A DNA stretch of 38,651 nt from Saccharothrix luteola (GCF_020859565.1 NZ_JAJHUO010000004.1:378774-417424); one strand, 5' to 3'; counted from the stretch's first letter, positions 17,447 through 27,907 are shown. Numbers and translations: made by a program. The notes: generated by a model not told the origin, from the sequence alone.

Positions 17447-18126
17447 CCCTGCTTCCTCCTGATCTCGATCTCGCCATCCATGCCGTGCTCTCGGAGCAGG
17501 GCGATGTCAGCGTCCGTTATATCGCGAAGGGTGATCGTCTGGTTGTCGAATCGCGCCAGGAGCGCCAGCAACTCGTCCGACGCATCGGCTGCGGCAGCCA
17601 GTTCCTCCAGCACATCGGCGTGCTTTGTGCCAAACTCCACGACGTCTGTCAACGTTGTTTTGGGTTTCCTGCGCAGTCGACCCAGTTCATCGACCATAGT
17701 CCGGACCGCTCGTTGGTGTGCGGGATCCAGCCCGGCGATCCGATTCACGGGGATGCCGGCGAACGCCGCGGCCGTCCAGGAGCGCCACACCTCCTGGCTC
17801 CGCTCCGCCAACCCCGTCACGGAAGCGGACACCTTCTTCCGCGCGGTGTCGACAACCCGGTCCTTCGGCAGGCCAGCGGACGCCTGCCGCTGCAACTCGG
17901 ACATCCCGCCGTGGATGTCACCGAGGGGTACCTCCGTCCCGGAGTACCTGGTCAGCGCCTGCGCGAGCCGAACCGCGGAAGCGAGGTCGGCCAGGGCGGA
18001 TTCGAGTTCGCGCACGCGTTGGGCTGTGCTCTTGGCGGCCTGCTCCACACTGGCGTCCGCATCGAGGCGACGCACTTGGCCCTGCATCTCGAGCGCCCTG
18101 TCGAGGACGGATCTGTTGGTGGCCAT
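17443..18126 (-). CDS. dpdI: Dpd protein DpdI (coiled-coil)
   Basis: The 227-residue protein is rich in Ala, Leu, Glu and Arg and is predicted almost entirely helical, with heptad-like stretches near residues 10-60 and 165-200. No catalytic motif is seen. It is named DpdI only from its position between the ATPase DpdH and the helicase DpdJ and its size. An adaptor role linking the two large proteins is an inference. I chose ATG at 18126 because GGAGG lies nine bases upstream; the alternative ATG at 18135 abuts the same GGAGG with no spacing. It lies one base downstream of overlap with the dpdH stop. Confidence 0.7.
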   Translation of the reverse strand: MATNRSVLDRALEMQGQVRRLDADASVEQAAKSTAQRVRELESALADLASAVRLAQALTRYSGTEVPLGDIHGGMSELQRQASAGLPKDRVVDTARKKVSASVTGLAERSQEVWRSWTAAAFAGIPVNRIAGLDPAHQRAVRTMVDELGRLRRKPKTTLTDVVEFGTKHADVLEELAAAADASDELLALLARFDNQTITLRDITDADIALLREHGMDGEIEIRRKQG

Positions 18127-18127
18127 C

Positions 18128-21100
18128 TCAGGCATCCTCCGTGCCGATCGCGGACCAGGTTGTCAGTGCACCCTGCACGGCACGCACTGCGGCGTCCCCT
18201 GCCGTCGAGATCCGGTTCTTCGCTTCCGGAAGCTTGACCGACAGCCAGCGGTCCGCCGCTGTCAGGAACTCGAGGATGACCCCCAAGGACGGGCCGCGGT
18301 CCACCGCAGCCACCCTGAGAGCCGAGGCGTACCGCTTGTCATCGGTCATGGTGGCGTCCTCCAAGCGAACAAGGTCGTTCGCGAGCACACCTACCGCGCG
18401 CCAATCCACTTCCTGCGCCTTTCTGATCAAGTCACGCAGGCGTGAGTCCTCCTCGCGACTCGTGGGACCAAGTCCCACCCGGGGCGCTTCGTCCAGCGCG
18501 ACCCGGACCGCCTCCACGGTCTCCGGTCCGCTCGTCCGCTCCGGCAGGAAATCCCGGATTCGTTCGAGCATCGAGCGCAGGGCCGCGATCTGCGCAGTCA
18601 CCCAAGCGTCGAGGTTGGAGAACCCGGTAACGCCCTGGAGCCAGTTCGGAGTCGTCTCCGGCCGCCACTGCCACTCCGAGACGGCCCGCTTGAGGAGGGG
18701 CAGCGCCCGGGCGGCGTCGATCATGCGGATCTCGCCGGTGCCCTGGGCGACTCCCAGGTTGCCGCGCAGAACCTGGACCATCTCGGGCCGTCCAGCTCGG
18801 TGCCGCTCCAATGACTCGTTCCACACAGCAGTCCGTGAATCGGAGTCAGTGCGGGTCCACTCGCGCCCTTCGTCGAAGACAACCGCAAGCAGGTCTGGTT
18901 CCCTCATGCCTGGCCACGCGCGGCCGGCGAGCACACCACCCAGCAGGGTGGCCCGCATGCCGGTGACCAGGTGGTCGTCGGAGATGTTGCCGTACCTCTG
19001 CACTGCGGCCGCAAAGTGCGATCCACCGGATTCGGCGATGGATGCCAGCCTCCGGAGGTCGACCGCGCGGGTGCGGCCAGCGTTCTGCAATCGCACCAGT
19101 CCCTGGAAGAACTGGCTCGTCACGGCTTTGCGCTCGAATCGGATCGGCGCGGACTCGCCGATCTTCTCGCCGTAGGCGTCCTCGATCGAGACCGTTCTCG
19201 AACCGGTGGGCCAGGCCTTCCCGATCGGCGTCTTAGTCCATTCGCGCATCAGCGGGTCGATCCACAGGAATCTCCGTTGAACCGCCTCGATGATGATCTT
19301 CCGCAGGTCGTTGGCGACCCTCTGGTCCAACTGTTCACCACGACCGGCCCAGAGTTCGATCGCGTCAATCTTCCACTGCCACTTCGGCGACAGGGGCGGC
19401 CCCGGATTGACTGCTGGGCCTCTGGTGACGGGCCCACCGGACCCCGGCGGCTTCTCCGGATCGGGCTGACCGGGATTCGGCGTCACCGTGGTGATGGGGC
19501 GCAACCGGAACGTTCGCAGGAGGCCGGCGTCCATCCGCTGGAGACTGGAAGGCGCGTTCCCCCAGAACTCCAGGACGAACTTGTACCGATCGACGTCGGA
19601 CTCGTCCTCCGTCTCGATCACGCTCGACACCTCGGTGGCGAGGGCTGCATCCTCCATTGCCCGGGGGAATCGCAGACGTGCGCTCTCGTCCGGGAAGGTC
19701 CCTCCCTCGATGGACCGCGCGTGCTCGATCAGAACTGGCCTGACGACCTTGCCCAACACCGTGCGGGGGACGAACGAGTTCGGTTTGTCCGCCGTGGAGT
19801 GGACCATGCGAACCAGGGCGGATTGGTTGAACGGGTAGAGACCGTAACCTTCAGGGGACGTGCCGAACCGTTCGTGGCACTCGACGCTGTACGCGCAGGT
19901 GTCGCACCGGTTCTTCGTCAATTCCTGTTCCCCGAGGTCCTGCGTCGTGCCGTCGATGCGGGCCACGTTGAGGTAGCGGCCCGTGAAGGAAGCGATCTGC
20001 GCAGCCTCGTCCTCACTCCTGCCGAAGGTCACGTCCAGCCGGAAGACGTGCCCACCGCTGGCGGCGCCGATCCGCGTCAAGGCGGTCTCAGGCAGCAGGT
20101 CGGTGAAGTAACCAGTGGTAACGGCCATGAGCGTCCTGATCGGCGCCAGGCGCACCTCGCCCTCGCGCACGGCAGGCTCCGTGAGCGCGTCGAGCAGTTC
20201 CCCCTGCACGCCCTGGATCAAGGCGAAATCTTCGATGAGCAGGAGGATCTCCCGCCCTTGGGTCGCGTAGACCTTGCGGACCTTGAGGAACGCATCGGTG
20301 AGGCGGCCCGCCGCCAGGTTCGCCGCGGACCGCAGCGCCGCCTCCAAGTGGCTGTTCAGCAACCCGATAGCGGCATCCTTCAAGCCGGGCATCGTGTTGA
20401 TCATTCCGACCAACCTCTTCGACTTAGCGGCCGCCGAGTTCACGTCTTTGACCTTCAGGGGAAGATCCTCGGCCGTGAAACCCCGGGAACGTTCGGAGGA
20501 CTCGCTCCCGCGATCACGGAGCAATTGTTCCGCAAGTTGCGCGATGAACCCCTTGGGTTGCAACAGGTAGCCCTGGAACAGGGGGTCCTGCAGGAGCAAC
20601 GCCAATCCGTTGGGCCCGACAAGCCCACGCTCCAGAGCAGGAAGCCCGGCGGGTTTGGTGTTGGCCAACGCCTCGTTGAGCGAGTTGACAATCTTTCGGG
20701 CAAGCGCGGCAGGATCGATCTGCACGCTGAACGACGACACCTCTCGCTTCAGGCTGTCGAGGGAGGTGTCCTCGACATCCGAAAGCAAAGCTGTGACGAC
20801 CGCCTTCAGACTTGTCTGCGTCTTCTCCAGGTAGATGACCTTCTGGTTTGTTGCGGGCTTCAGGTGTTCGCGCACCCAACGAACCAAGTGCGACTTGCCT
20901 GAACCCGACTCGCCGACCAGTGGCATCATCAACGCACCGCTGTCCGCCTTTCGGTTCGTGAACTCTTCCAGCACCACATGCTCGTCGACGAAGTCCCCTG
21001 ACTCCACCAGGCCGCGTTGGACGAGCCGCGCGCGACTGATCCGCAGCGGGGTGTGCGTGGCGAGGAACAGCGACGACGACGGGATCACCGCCTCGGTGCT

Positions 21101-21157
21101 GATGCGCGAGGCGGCGGAATCGGGAGTCCAGCACAGATAGCCCGCCAGGTCACCCAC
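18128..21157 (-). CDS. dpdH: P-loop ATPase DpdH
   Basis: This 1009-residue STAND/AAA-like ATPase has a P-loop GESGSGKS at about 82-89, and a Walker B-like segment ILLLIEDFALIQG near residue 308. A cysteine cluster CDTCAYSVEC near 413-422 probably binds zinc. The long C-terminal region includes a proline/glycine-rich linker near 560-585. ATP-dependent regulation or loading of the restriction complex is the likely role. I chose the GTG at 21157: GGAGG sits six nt upstream and the start overlaps the dpdG stop by eight bases. Longer readings extend into dpdG in another frame. The assignment as DpdH follows from size, ATPase type and order. Confidence 0.8.
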   Translation of the reverse strand: MGDLAGYLCWTPDSAASRISTEAVIPSSSLFLATHTPLRISRARLVQRGLVESGDFVDEHVVLEEFTNRKADSGALMMPLVGESGSGKSHLVRWVREHLKPATNQKVIYLEKTQTSLKAVVTALLSDVEDTSLDSLKREVSSFSVQIDPAALARKIVNSLNEALANTKPAGLPALERGLVGPNGLALLLQDPLFQGYLLQPKGFIAQLAEQLLRDRGSESSERSRGFTAEDLPLKVKDVNSAAAKSKRLVGMINTMPGLKDAAIGLLNSHLEAALRSAANLAAGRLTDAFLKVRKVYATQGREILLLIEDFALIQGVQGELLDALTEPAVREGEVRLAPIRTLMAVTTGYFTDLLPETALTRIGAASGGHVFRLDVTFGRSEDEAAQIASFTGRYLNVARIDGTTQDLGEQELTKNRCDTCAYSVECHERFGTSPEGYGLYPFNQSALVRMVHSTADKPNSFVPRTVLGKVVRPVLIEHARSIEGGTFPDESARLRFPRAMEDAALATEVSSVIETEDESDVDRYKFVLEFWGNAPSSLQRMDAGLLRTFRLRPITTVTPNPGQPDPEKPPGSGGPVTRGPAVNPGPPLSPKWQWKIDAIELWAGRGEQLDQRVANDLRKIIIEAVQRRFLWIDPLMREWTKTPIGKAWPTGSRTVSIEDAYGEKIGESAPIRFERKAVTSQFFQGLVRLQNAGRTRAVDLRRLASIAESGGSHFAAAVQRYGNISDDHLVTGMRATLLGGVLAGRAWPGMREPDLLAVVFDEGREWTRTDSDSRTAVWNESLERHRAGRPEMVQVLRGNLGVAQGTGEIRMIDAARALPLLKRAVSEWQWRPETTPNWLQGVTGFSNLDAWVTAQIAALRSMLERIRDFLPERTSGPETVEAVRVALDEAPRVGLGPTSREEDSRLRDLIRKAQEVDWRAVGVLANDLVRLEDATMTDDKRYASALRVAAVDRGPSLGVILEFLTAADRWLSVKLPEAKNRISTAGDAAVRAVQGALTTWSAIGTEDA

Positions 21158-22034
21158 GAGAAGCCTCCAGAACGGTGATCGAACTGAACGTCCGGGGATA
21201 GCCGGGCTGGTCTGGGTCGTCGAGGTACAGAAGCGATCGCGCGTCGTCGTCCTGCTCCAATCGCAACCACTTCTCGTCGTGCCCACGCAACAGCGCGAAT
21301 GACAGGGCTTGCCCCGCGTGGTTGGCCCCAGGGAACTCCAAGCCCACCGACGTCGAGTAGGAGCCGCCGGAAAGCACGGGCAATGCACCGCGCAGTTCCC
21401 TCAACACGACGTCTGGTTCCAGAGACTCCCCGGGCTTCCAGCGGGACAGCACGGTCCGGCGCACGGCAGCGGTGCAGTCGGGAGCGAGCCTGGCCGCAGT
21501 CGAACCGTCGGCGGCATTGGTCAGCGCCGGTGTGCAGAAGCCGAGGACACTGGCCCACGAGCAAAAGGGATTCCACCGAGTGTCGTTGATGATAGGTGCT
21601 CCCAACTCGGCTTTGATGGCGTTGATCTGGCGACGTTGCACCTCCGACCACCCCAACGCCTCGGTTGTGGGATCGATCGTCAAGAACCAGCACAGGGCTC
21701 GAACCAGATCACGAGGACCGGACTGCCCTGCGTCCTCACCGACACCGGTGTTGTTCTCCGGGGCGAGGATCGCCTTGCACAGTGCGTCGACGATGCTGTC
21801 GTGCCTTGGCGTCACCTCGACAGCCAGATCCAGCTCGCCGTTCTCACGGTTGACCACTCCGAGCGACACCAGAGTGGAGAGCGAGGAATCGACGACCTTC
21901 TGACCGCTGATTCCCGGCGGGCAGAGCAGTGCTCGCGCTTGGTCCTCATCGATGGGCTTGCCAACGTGGGCAAGAAGCCTCAGCACCGCGATGAGGTACT
22001 GGGGCAGTGGGTCACCAACGTTCAACAGGCTCAC
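21150..22034 (-). CDS. dpdG: Dpd protein DpdG (winged-helix-like)
   Basis: The 294-residue protein begins with a helical segment that looks like a winged helix: helix pairs around residues 10-60 followed by STLVSLGVVNRENGELDLA. This suggests DNA or protein contact. The remainder has no motif I recognise. Its identity as DpdG comes from position between the helicase DpdF and ATPase DpdH. The GTG start lies one base after the dpdF stop, and its end overlaps dpdH by eight bases, so the three are translationally coupled. Confidence 0.75.
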   Translation of the reverse strand: MSLLNVGDPLPQYLIAVLRLLAHVGKPIDEDQARALLCPPGISGQKVVDSSLSTLVSLGVVNRENGELDLAVEVTPRHDSIVDALCKAILAPENNTGVGEDAGQSGPRDLVRALCWFLTIDPTTEALGWSEVQRRQINAIKAELGAPIINDTRWNPFCSWASVLGFCTPALTNAADGSTAARLAPDCTAAVRRTVLSRWKPGESLEPDVVLRELRGALPVLSGGSYSTSVGLEFPGANHAGQALSFALLRGHDEKWLRLEQDDDARSLLYLDDPDQPGYPRTFSSITVLEASRG

Positions 22035-22035
22035 T

Positions 22036-24609
22036 TCACAGAGCCCTTCCTGCTACTTCGACCGGGATAGCGGCCGGATGGATGTCACTGAACGGGCCCG
22101 GTTTGTCGGGATGGGGAAAGTCGCGGGGGTGGATCAGGTAGGTGGTGGCCGGCCCGTCGAGGCGTGCTTCCACCAAGGGATCCCAGTCTCCACCGCCGTC
22201 GGTCACCCAGATGACAGGGATGTCACCTGCCATCAGGAGCAGTTCGTCGGCGTCGAGGATCACGGGGTGTGGGAGTGCCATCCGCTGGATGTCGGCCACC
22301 TCGTCATCTGTGAGTCCTGGACCCCCCACAACGGCCATTCCCCGCTTGCACAACTCGCTCACCAGGCCGGGAACGAGGTTCTTGCGTTCGGCTTCACCGT
22401 TCCACCAGATGCCGAGCAGCGGTGTTTCCGCCGAGCGGAACCCGGAGAGAGGGTCGTCCGCTGCAGTCAGAGGCCAGGCAATGCCCGGGAAAGGCTCCCA
22501 CGGGGTGCGGTAGAAGCCGGCATCCGGAGGACCGCCGCGCCGGCAATGCGGACACCCCCGACAGGCCGCCGCAGTGCTGAGTTCGGTCCCGCGGTACGCC
22601 GTCGTGTAGTAGTCCGCCAACTCCTCGCCCATGCAGCGATCACCGGACATGGCCTTCCGCAAGCGCTGCAGTGCGGCCCACTGACCTTTCATGATCGCTT
22701 GACGGACCTTCTCGATCCGTTGGTCGAAGTGCGCGCGGTCGTTGGTCTGTCCGTGGATCGAGACCCGTGCGCGCGTGGCGAGTTCCGTGAAGTGCTCCCG
22801 CACGCGGGTCTCCCACTGATCGTCCCCCTCGTTCGCATCGCGAGAGAGGCGGGTAGGCGGGTGGAGTTCGATCAGCCCCGCACGGACCATCAGGTTGAGT
22901 GTCCGCACGTTCCACATGCGGTTCTTCTCCCCGGTCTCGGGAACATTGGGTGGGCGACTGTCGAGGTCAAGGTCGAAGACCACCTGACCGTCGTCGTGCC
23001 TGCACTGGCGGAACATCGCGTCCCACCGGTTCCACGCCTTGGTCGGGCCAATGATCTTCTGGGAGTTCAACGTCCTCGCAATCGGTTCGTCGCGCCCAGC
23101 AGTGGCCATGTAGGCAATCGACGGTCTCCCGTCTCGCCCTCCTCTGCCGACCTCCTGGTAATAGCGGTCCACCGTCTCCGGTAGGCACGCGTGCACCACG
23201 GTCCGCACATCAGGGAGGTCGATTCCCAAGCCGAAGGCCGAAGTGCCCACTACCACGTCGAACCTGGTGGGGCAGGTGCCGGTGGCTGTCTTCCCGCCCC
23301 AACCCTCCAAAGCGTCACGCCGCTCTTCGACGCCTGAGTCGCTGGTGACGGAGGTGATCCGGGAGAAGCCCGCCGACCGCAACCTGTGGACCCAATCGTG
23401 CGCGTCTTCGATCTTGGAGACGTAAATGGCCAGGGGGCGTGGGAGCCTCGTCACGGCCGTCAGCACCGCCGCGTCCCGATCGGCGATCTCGCCGAACCGG
23501 TCGACATAAAGGCCGGGTTCGGTACGGATTTGAGCGGCCCAGACGACACTGGTCCCGCCCGAACCCCCGAAGAGTTGGGTGATCGTCTCCAGTTGCAGCC
23601 CGGTGAGCGTGGCACTCAGCGCCACCAGCCGCGGAGCTGAGCCCTCCGGGGCGTTGAGCCGCCAGGTGCGCAACTGGCTCGCGATGGTCTGGAACTCGGG
23701 CCTGAAGTTGTTGCCCCACTGCTCGACCAAGTGCGCCTCGTCGACCACCAGTGTCCGGAACTTACCCGCCTCGGCAGCGGCCTCGAGGTGTCGCGCGAGG
23801 CCGGTGGCGACCGCTTCCGGCGAGGTGAACAGCACCCGCTGGCGTCCGGCGCGGATGTTCTCGATGATCCGCTGCTTGTCGTCCGGGCTCAATCCACCGG
23901 TGTACGCGCAGGACTCCGTCGTGCCGGCCATCTGCTGCACGCGTCGTTCCAAGTCGATGGCCAACACGACCGTCGGCACGACGACCAGCGTCAGCCCGGG
24001 ACGCCGCCCCAGCAGCGCGGCAGCTAGCACGGTTTCCGTCTTACCGTGTCCGGTGGGCAGGCAGACCACGGTCGTGCTCCCGGGCGGCGCCAACAGCACC
24101 GACCGCGCCGCCTGCTGCTGCCCCGGGGACCGGTAATGCGTGTACTCCGGCCCTAGCGCGGCCGTCCAGAAGGGATCGGCCGGGGGGCCGTTCAGGATTC
24201 GCCGTGCTTCTGACCGGAGTCCCCGGTAGACCTCGCGCAGATCGTCAAGAGCGGCGTTCCGTGCCTCCTCCGCCGACTTCTCGGGTTCCGGCGCCCATTC
24301 CTCCGCCCAGACCCGCAATTCGTCGCCGGGATCGGACAGTACGCTGCACCCCGCCCGCTCCCATTCGCGCTTGCCCGGCAACCGTTCATCGAGGGGCACG
24401 GTGAGCGGAGACGCATTGCCTCCTGCTGCGGCCTCCAGCAGGACCTGGCGGGCAAGTACGACCACATCCAGGCGCCCCGCGGAGCCATCGGCGACACCTC
24501 TGAGGGCATCGGCCAACCGGCGGGACGTCCCGCTGAACTCCGCCGAGTCCAAGAGGCTCGGCCACTCGCGGAGCATCCGCTGCGCGGCGTACCAACTGTC
24601 ATCGGGCAC
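22036..24609 (-). CDS. dpdF: RecQ-like helicase DpdF
   Basis: This 857-residue superfamily 2 helicase resembles RecQ. Walker A is LPTGHGKT (about 184-191), followed by PTVVLAIDLERRVQQM, the DEAH box (about 289-292) in the RecQ-style context HLVEQWGNNFRPEF, SATLT, and a motif V/VI region with GIDLPDVRTVVH and a GRGGRDGR. A C-terminal cysteine set CRGCPHC suggests a zinc site like the RecQ zinc domain. The RecQ type HRDC domain is not seen. GTG at 24609 is preferred, with GGGAG six nt upstream; it overlaps the dpdE stop. Expected role: unwinding DNA during restriction. Confidence 0.87.
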   Translation of the reverse strand: MPDDSWYAAQRMLREWPSLLDSAEFSGTSRRLADALRGVADGSAGRLDVVVLARQVLLEAAAGGNASPLTVPLDERLPGKREWERAGCSVLSDPGDELRVWAEEWAPEPEKSAEEARNAALDDLREVYRGLRSEARRILNGPPADPFWTAALGPEYTHYRSPGQQQAARSVLLAPPGSTTVVCLPTGHGKTETVLAAALLGRRPGLTLVVVPTVVLAIDLERRVQQMAGTTESCAYTGGLSPDDKQRIIENIRAGRQRVLFTSPEAVATGLARHLEAAAEAGKFRTLVVDEAHLVEQWGNNFRPEFQTIASQLRTWRLNAPEGSAPRLVALSATLTGLQLETITQLFGGSGGTSVVWAAQIRTEPGLYVDRFGEIADRDAAVLTAVTRLPRPLAIYVSKIEDAHDWVHRLRSAGFSRITSVTSDSGVEERRDALEGWGGKTATGTCPTRFDVVVGTSAFGLGIDLPDVRTVVHACLPETVDRYYQEVGRGGRDGRPSIAYMATAGRDEPIARTLNSQKIIGPTKAWNRWDAMFRQCRHDDGQVVFDLDLDSRPPNVPETGEKNRMWNVRTLNLMVRAGLIELHPPTRLSRDANEGDDQWETRVREHFTELATRARVSIHGQTNDRAHFDQRIEKVRQAIMKGQWAALQRLRKAMSGDRCMGEELADYYTTAYRGTELSTAAACRGCPHCRRGGPPDAGFYRTPWEPFPGIAWPLTAADDPLSGFRSAETPLLGIWWNGEAERKNLVPGLVSELCKRGMAVVGGPGLTDDEVADIQRMALPHPVILDADELLLMAGDIPVIWVTDGGGDWDPLVEARLDGPATTYLIHPRDFPHPDKPGPFSDIHPAAIPVEVAGRAL

Positions 24610-27600
24610 GGAGTGCTCCCGGAACGCGTACCAAGCACACCGCCGCAATCAGTCGGATCGCGGGATTCGACAGGCCGTCGACGAGCGCGGTCGTGACGGC
24701 GGCGTCGACGAGGTAGCTCTCCAAATCACCTACAAGGTGACCGGCTGCGCTGCGTGCCCGTGCTTGGGCCTGGGCGATGGCCACCCGCTGCTCGGCAGCG
24801 GCCCGCGCTTCGTCGCAGAGCCTTCGCAAGTCGGTCACAGCCGCCATGTGCTCGCGGCTCGATTCCTCCGCGGCCGCTGTAGCGGCCTGGTACTCGTCCG
24901 GACCGCCGAAAGTGTCGAACAGCTCGCGCAACCGTTCACCGCTGTAGTTGCGGTCCCGCAGCCCATCCTTGTCGTACGGCTTATCCAACCACTGTCGTTG
25001 GGCGTCGGCGACGACCGGTTCGCCGCTGAACGCGTGGATCCAGACCCGGACCGTGAATGGGGTGAGCACCCGATCCGCCTGGCGGCGCAGAGCCTGCTCC
25101 ACCTGGGTGTGTTCGCCTACCAGCGCGGTGGCAGGTGCAATGTCCGCCTCCACGAGGTAGTCGAAGCCGAAGTACGGATCAGCGCCGTCCCGCAGGTGGA
25201 CGTCCGGCCTGCTGAACGCCGTCGCCTGTCCCCGGTCATCGCCCCACGCCCAGTTCGCGAGGGCATCCGTCAACGGATTGCCAGAGCGGAAGAGGCGCGT
25301 ACCGGGCTGCTTGAGGGCGACGGACCTGTTGAACACCCCCTCGACGCTCGACGGGTTCAACTGGAACACCGTCCGTTGCCAATGGCGCGGATCGACGAGC
25401 GGTCGAGAACCGGGCAGATCGAATACTTGCGTGGCCCTGCCGGGGCGGCGGCGAAGTCGGATACCACCGTCGGTCTCGGACGTGAACCCGGACACCGCCG
25501 TGTCCCACACCCGCCACTCCGTCTCGAACCGGTTCAACCCGAGGGCGACGCTCGTCTCCTGGGCCGCGGATTGGTGGATGGATTCGAGCAGGTCCATCTT
25601 CTCGATCTCCTCGCGTGCCTCGGCGAGTGCCGAACGCACCGCCCCTGTTCGGGTGTGGAGCCCCGCAGGACCTCGCCTCAGCCCGTGTGCCCAGGCGTCA
25701 CCGGTGCTCTCGGCGATAGCGTCCTGGAGGGTGGACACCGACTCCCGGAACAGTCCGTATCCGTCGACCAGCAACTCGACCCACGCGTCACCGAAGGTCG
25801 CTTCCCCCTGTGCGGAGGTCAGGCGGTACTGGTCGGCGGGGCGGGAGTGGCGAACAGCGTCCACGCTCCGGTAGCGGTCGAGCCTGCCCAGTCGCTGTTC
25901 GAGCTGGTTCGGAGACCAAGGCACCCTCAGGTGGAAAGCGGCTTCGGCGACTTGGAGGTTCAGCCCGTCCTCGCCGGAACCGTCCACGACGAGGATGCGG
26001 GCGGGGCTCCGGGACTCCAGCGGGGCTGCCCACGCGCGCACCGCCTCGTGGGCTTCTTCCGAGCTCACGCGATCCGTGTGCTCGCCCACCACGATCTTCG
26101 GAAAGCGCTTGCGCAGGTGATCCGCGAACAGCGGGCCGAGTTGCCCGGGACCGCAGAACACGACCGTTCGCCGATACTTGCGCAGTACGTCCAACAAGGC
26201 CTCAGAAAGGCAGGAGAGTGCGGATTTCCGCAACTCGTCGGAGTACCACTCTTCGAGGTCCGCGAGCAACTGCGACTCGAAAGGCAGGACGGGAACCGCA
26301 TGGATAGTGCGCTCCTCTTCGGAGGATAGAAGAGCGCGGCCCGCCGCGCGCCGGTCACCCCGGATCCTCCAACGCAAAGTGTCCAGGAGGTCGTCCAAGA
26401 TGATTCCGCTGCGCGAGACCAAGATTCCCAGAACAGCGCCGCACTCCTCGTTTCCGATAGCGGCATCGGTCTCCGCCAGGCGATCCACCACCTGATAGCA
26501 CCAGTCGAGGACGGCGTTTTCTGCGGTGTCGTGTACCTCTGAATCGAACTCAAGCGCGGTGGGCGCCTGCCTTCCTCGGACCTCATAACTGAGGAACTCC
26601 GCATCCGATCTTTCTTCCAGCACGTTCGCTCGCCGATGCCGGACGACCCTCCGGTGCAGTCGGTAGGTCTCGCTCACGTGAGCGCGGAGTTCCTCGACCC
26701 GTGTCTCCAATTCCGATTCCGCGACGCCCTCGCACAACTCGTAGTTCTCGTCGATCAGTTCGAGGACCCGACCACCCAACTCCTCGAACTGAGGGTCGGA
26801 CACCTCCAGAACGTCACGAATTTGATCGATTGACGTAGCCAGGTAGACGGGGTATTGGGCGTCGAGGGAGTAGACACCATCGGCCAGTTCGCGCCTCCGC
26901 TCGTACATCTTCTTGAAGCGGCCCACCTCGTCCCAGGGATAGAGCTTCGGGTCCAGCAAGTGGAGCAGGCCCAAGTGCGTCCTGTAGTGGGAGGTCGTCG
27001 GAGTCGCCGAGATGAGAAGCAACTTCTCTACAGAGTGCGCCAGGCTCCGCAGTTCGGGGTAAGCGCCTTCGGACGGGGTCTCCACCTGGGTCAGGCGGTG
27101 GGCTTCATCAACAACGAGCAGGTCCCAACCGAGGTGCTCTGCCCAGGCCTCGGGGTCCTCGTGCGAGCGGAACTTGACCGATGCCTCGCGGAAGTCGTCG
27201 ATAAAGAACTTGGACAGGAGTTCTTCGGCCCACTGCCTGCGCAGACTGGCCGGCGTCAGCACGACGATGCGGGCACGCGGATTGTCGATCAACGTTTGCC
27301 GCACCACGTACCCGGCTTCGATGGTCTTGCCCAGGCCGACCTCGTCTGCCAAGAGGTAACGTTGCACAGGGTCGGACAGGACCGTGAATGCGGCATCCAC
27401 TTGGTGGGGGTAGATCTCGACGGCCGAGGACAAAAAACTGGACGTGCTCGCGCTCACTCCGCGTTGGGCGATCAACCCGCCCAGGAACGGCAGCCGCGTA
27501 TTGCGGAAGTAGCCGGATTCGTGAGCACCAACGCCGAGCACAGCAGCAGGATCCGTCCGAACGCCGTCCCACCTGATCCGCAACTGGGCCTGCGGAATGG

Positions 27601-27907
27601 GGAAGTCGAACCGATGGTTCGGAAACGCGATGAAGTACCTGGTGTCCGCTCGGCCGGTCACCCGGCCCGGCAGCCATCGACCGGTATCCGGATTACGCCA
27701 GTACACGCGGGTTTCAGGGTCGAGCGATGCGTGAACACAGTGAGTCGAAGGAGTCCATGCGGACATCGCTACCGGCGTTGCCACCGAGGCGAAGAAATCC
27801 ACTCTCACCTGCGATCCCGCTACTTCACCGACAGTGCCGACGCCGGGACTGCCGGGATAAGTGACGAGGTCGCCAACAGCGAAGGATCGCTTCATCGGTC
27901 CATCCAT
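24599..27907 (-). CDS. dpdE: SNF2-family ATPase/helicase DpdE
   Basis: The 1102-residue protein is a Swi2/Snf2-type DNA translocase. Features include DEVGLGKT (about 183-190, Walker A), the DEAH box (about 266-269), SATPTT motif III, and the C-terminal helicase lobe with motif VI LEQRLGRLDRYR near 670. An N-terminal region of about 130 residues precedes the ATPase, with an SH3-like FAVGDLVTYPG start. It is the first gene of the eight-gene restriction operon. Two starts are possible: ATG at 27907, taken here, and ATG at 27895 (MKRSF), which has GGATGG upstream. Its expected role is to scan or move along DNA without the 7-deazaguanine mark. Confidence 0.87.
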   Translation of the reverse strand: MDGPMKRSFAVGDLVTYPGSPGVGTVGEVAGSQVRVDFFASVATPVAMSAWTPSTHCVHASLDPETRVYWRNPDTGRWLPGRVTGRADTRYFIAFPNHRFDFPIPQAQLRIRWDGVRTDPAAVLGVGAHESGYFRNTRLPFLGGLIAQRGVSASTSSFLSSAVEIYPHQVDAAFTVLSDPVQRYLLADEVGLGKTIEAGYVVRQTLIDNPRARIVVLTPASLRRQWAEELLSKFFIDDFREASVKFRSHEDPEAWAEHLGWDLLVVDEAHRLTQVETPSEGAYPELRSLAHSVEKLLLISATPTTSHYRTHLGLLHLLDPKLYPWDEVGRFKKMYERRRELADGVYSLDAQYPVYLATSIDQIRDVLEVSDPQFEELGGRVLELIDENYELCEGVAESELETRVEELRAHVSETYRLHRRVVRHRRANVLEERSDAEFLSYEVRGRQAPTALEFDSEVHDTAENAVLDWCYQVVDRLAETDAAIGNEECGAVLGILVSRSGIILDDLLDTLRWRIRGDRRAAGRALLSSEEERTIHAVPVLPFESQLLADLEEWYSDELRKSALSCLSEALLDVLRKYRRTVVFCGPGQLGPLFADHLRKRFPKIVVGEHTDRVSSEEAHEAVRAWAAPLESRSPARILVVDGSGEDGLNLQVAEAAFHLRVPWSPNQLEQRLGRLDRYRSVDAVRHSRPADQYRLTSAQGEATFGDAWVELLVDGYGLFRESVSTLQDAIAESTGDAWAHGLRRGPAGLHTRTGAVRSALAEAREEIEKMDLLESIHQSAAQETSVALGLNRFETEWRVWDTAVSGFTSETDGGIRLRRRPGRATQVFDLPGSRPLVDPRHWQRTVFQLNPSSVEGVFNRSVALKQPGTRLFRSGNPLTDALANWAWGDDRGQATAFSRPDVHLRDGADPYFGFDYLVEADIAPATALVGEHTQVEQALRRQADRVLTPFTVRVWIHAFSGEPVVADAQRQWLDKPYDKDGLRDRNYSGERLRELFDTFGGPDEYQAATAAAEESSREHMAAVTDLRRLCDEARAAAEQRVAIAQAQARARSAAGHLVGDLESYLVDAAVTTALVDGLSNPAIRLIAAVCLVRVPGALRAR

